A program made the translations under genes and the position numbers. The notes under the pieces were generated by a model, which did not search any database, had not been told where the DNA came from, and saw only the letters and a program-made list of their open reading frames with translations. Shown piece by piece: positions 63,176 through 64,000 of a DNA stretch of 64,000 bases. The DNA is from Candidatus Melainabacteria bacterium (lineage in GTDB: Bacteria; Cyanobacteriota; Vampirovibrionia; Obscuribacterales; Obscuribacteraceae), in assembly GCA_003242885.1 (NCBI GenBank), contig QKMZ01000006.1, forward strand, positions 682,001 to 746,000, in the 5' to 3' direction. Positions within the stretch are counted from its first letter, which is position 1. Each line of letters starts with the position of its first letter.

Positions 63176-64000
63176 ATCTTCAGAAAATTCGAAGTCATCG
63201 ATTGCAGTTGATGTACCGACCGTTGAATTCGGACTGGTCAAAGCACACGCGATCGCCGCTATGGTCACTGTTTTGATCTCTGTCACTTTCGGCGTAATTG
63301 TTTCTCTGAAATTGCATACACCTGATTTTGCCAGCGCCAGCCCCTTTTTGACCTGGGGCCGATTGCGCTATAACCACACCCAAGGAATCTTCTTTGGATG
63401 GCTCGGCAACGCTTTTTTGATGTTCCTCTATTATGCGGTGCCGATGTTATCTATGCGTCCAGTTTTGAGTCGAAAGCTCGGCTGGATATTGTTTGCTCTC
63501 TGGAATTTCGCAGTTGTCCTACCCGGCTGGCTGCTGGTGATGGCTGGGGTCAGTCAACCGTTGGAATGGGGCGAATTTCCTCTGATTGTCGACGTCTTCG
63601 TCGTGCTCGCCTTTATCGCATCTGTCGTGCAATTTGCGATACCACTTTTGAAAACGAAACTTTCTTCGCTGTATGTAAGCGGCTGGTATATTCTGGGCGG
63701 CCTGATATTCACGCTGTTTGCTTATCCGATCGGTAATGTCATTCCTCAGATTGTCCCAGGTGCGCAGGGCGCTGCTTTTAGCGGGCTCTGGATTCACGAT
63801 GCGATCGGTTTGTATGTGACGCCTCTAGCGCTTGCAATGGCGTTTTTCGTTGTGCCTCTGGTGACGAAGAAGCCTTTATACAGCCACTTCCTTTCCATGC
63901 TTGGTTTCTGGCTGCTTTTCTTTGTTTATCCACTAAACGGAACCCACCATTACGTTTTTTCCGCCATTCCCATGGACGCACAGAAGGGAGCAATTGTCGC
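63168..64000 (+). CDS. ccoN: cbb3-type cytochrome c oxidase subunit I (partial, runs off the window)
   Basis: The visible 277 codons begin MSESSENSKSS and hold about seven membrane segments. YNHTQGIFFGW (low-spin heme His), WIHDAIGLYVTPLALAM and NGTHHYVFS (CuB/heme b3 His residues) fit the CcoN branch of heme-copper oxidases. AGGAGG lies just before the ATG and inside the preceding gene. It reduces O2 at high affinity. Catalytic residues past base 64000 are not seen. Confidence 0.88.
   Translation, partial: MSESSENSKSSIAVDVPTVEFGLVKAHAIAAMVTVLISVTFGVIVSLKLHTPDFASASPFLTWGRLRYNHTQGIFFGWLGNAFLMFLYYAVPMLSMRPVLSRKLGWILFALWNFAVVLPGWLLVMAGVSQPLEWGEFPLIVDVFVVLAFIASVVQFAIPLLKTKLSSLYVSGWYILGGLIFTLFAYPIGNVIPQIVPGAQGAAFSGLWIHDAIGLYVTPLALAMAFFVVPLVTKKPLYSHFLSMLGFWLLFFVYPLNGTHHYVFSAIPMDAQKGAIV

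Overview
The window looks like chromosome of a non-photosynthetic, aerobically respiring relative of the Cyanobacteria (Melainabacteria / Obscuribacterales type). That placement is an inference from protein style: many TPR and secreted orphan proteins, frequent GTG/TTG starts behind clear Shine-Dalgarno sites, moderate GC, and no photosynthesis genes. No database search was possible. I see no rRNA, tRNA, CRISPR array, insertion sequence or prophage.

Layout. 1-4262 (-) is the N-terminal part of a giant soluble poly-HAMP hybrid histidine kinase whose C-terminus lies outside the window. 4706-5953 is an SGNH-like membrane protein. 6327-14412 is an unusual cluster. On the minus strand it holds six tightly packed genes: PqqD-like carrier, ATP-grasp ligase, PLP fold-type III decarboxylase, urea transporter fused to an M23 peptidase, histidine kinase and OmpR-type regulator. 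Facing them on the plus strand are a TPR protein and a small secreted protein. A 43-bp element (34 of 43 positions identical by my count) made of TCCAY motifs 9 or 11 bp apart sits just upstream of a -10-like box in front of both units. I read this as a self-contained regulon and the best candidate here for an undescribed system.

14534-25778 holds membrane and secreted proteins, a Tat-exported flavoprotein, an acyl-CoA carboxylase beta subunit with a His-rich neighbour, an SPFH/prohibitin-like protein, a class III aminotransferase and a long TPR protein.

26032-29763 is the arginine cluster argC-argJ-argB. Both argC and argJ are preceded by short reading frames carrying runs of arginine codons (RRR; RHNRRFPRRR), followed by intrinsic terminators and possible alternative pairings. 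This is the design of ribosome-mediated attenuation, found twice in one cluster.

29811-47670 holds mostly secreted or membrane orphans, with recognisable GT9 glycosyltransferase, FAD/NAD oxidoreductase, folE, peroxiredoxin-like, ATP-grasp, esterase and lytic transglycosylase genes. 48040-50999 holds an amidohydrolase remnant and clpS-clpA. 51161-53465 holds a MarR regulator with a palindromic operator overlapping its own -10, pirin and an isoprenylcysteine methyltransferase-family protein. 53758-59208 holds secreted proteins, an alpha/beta hydrolase, an NlpC/P60-like protein and a class C beta-lactamase-like hydrolase. 59356-64000 is a sulfur-oxidation and respiration operon: exported persulfide dioxygenase-rhodanese, Tat-exported molybdopterin sulfite dehydrogenase, two c-type cytochromes and the start of a cbb3-type oxidase.
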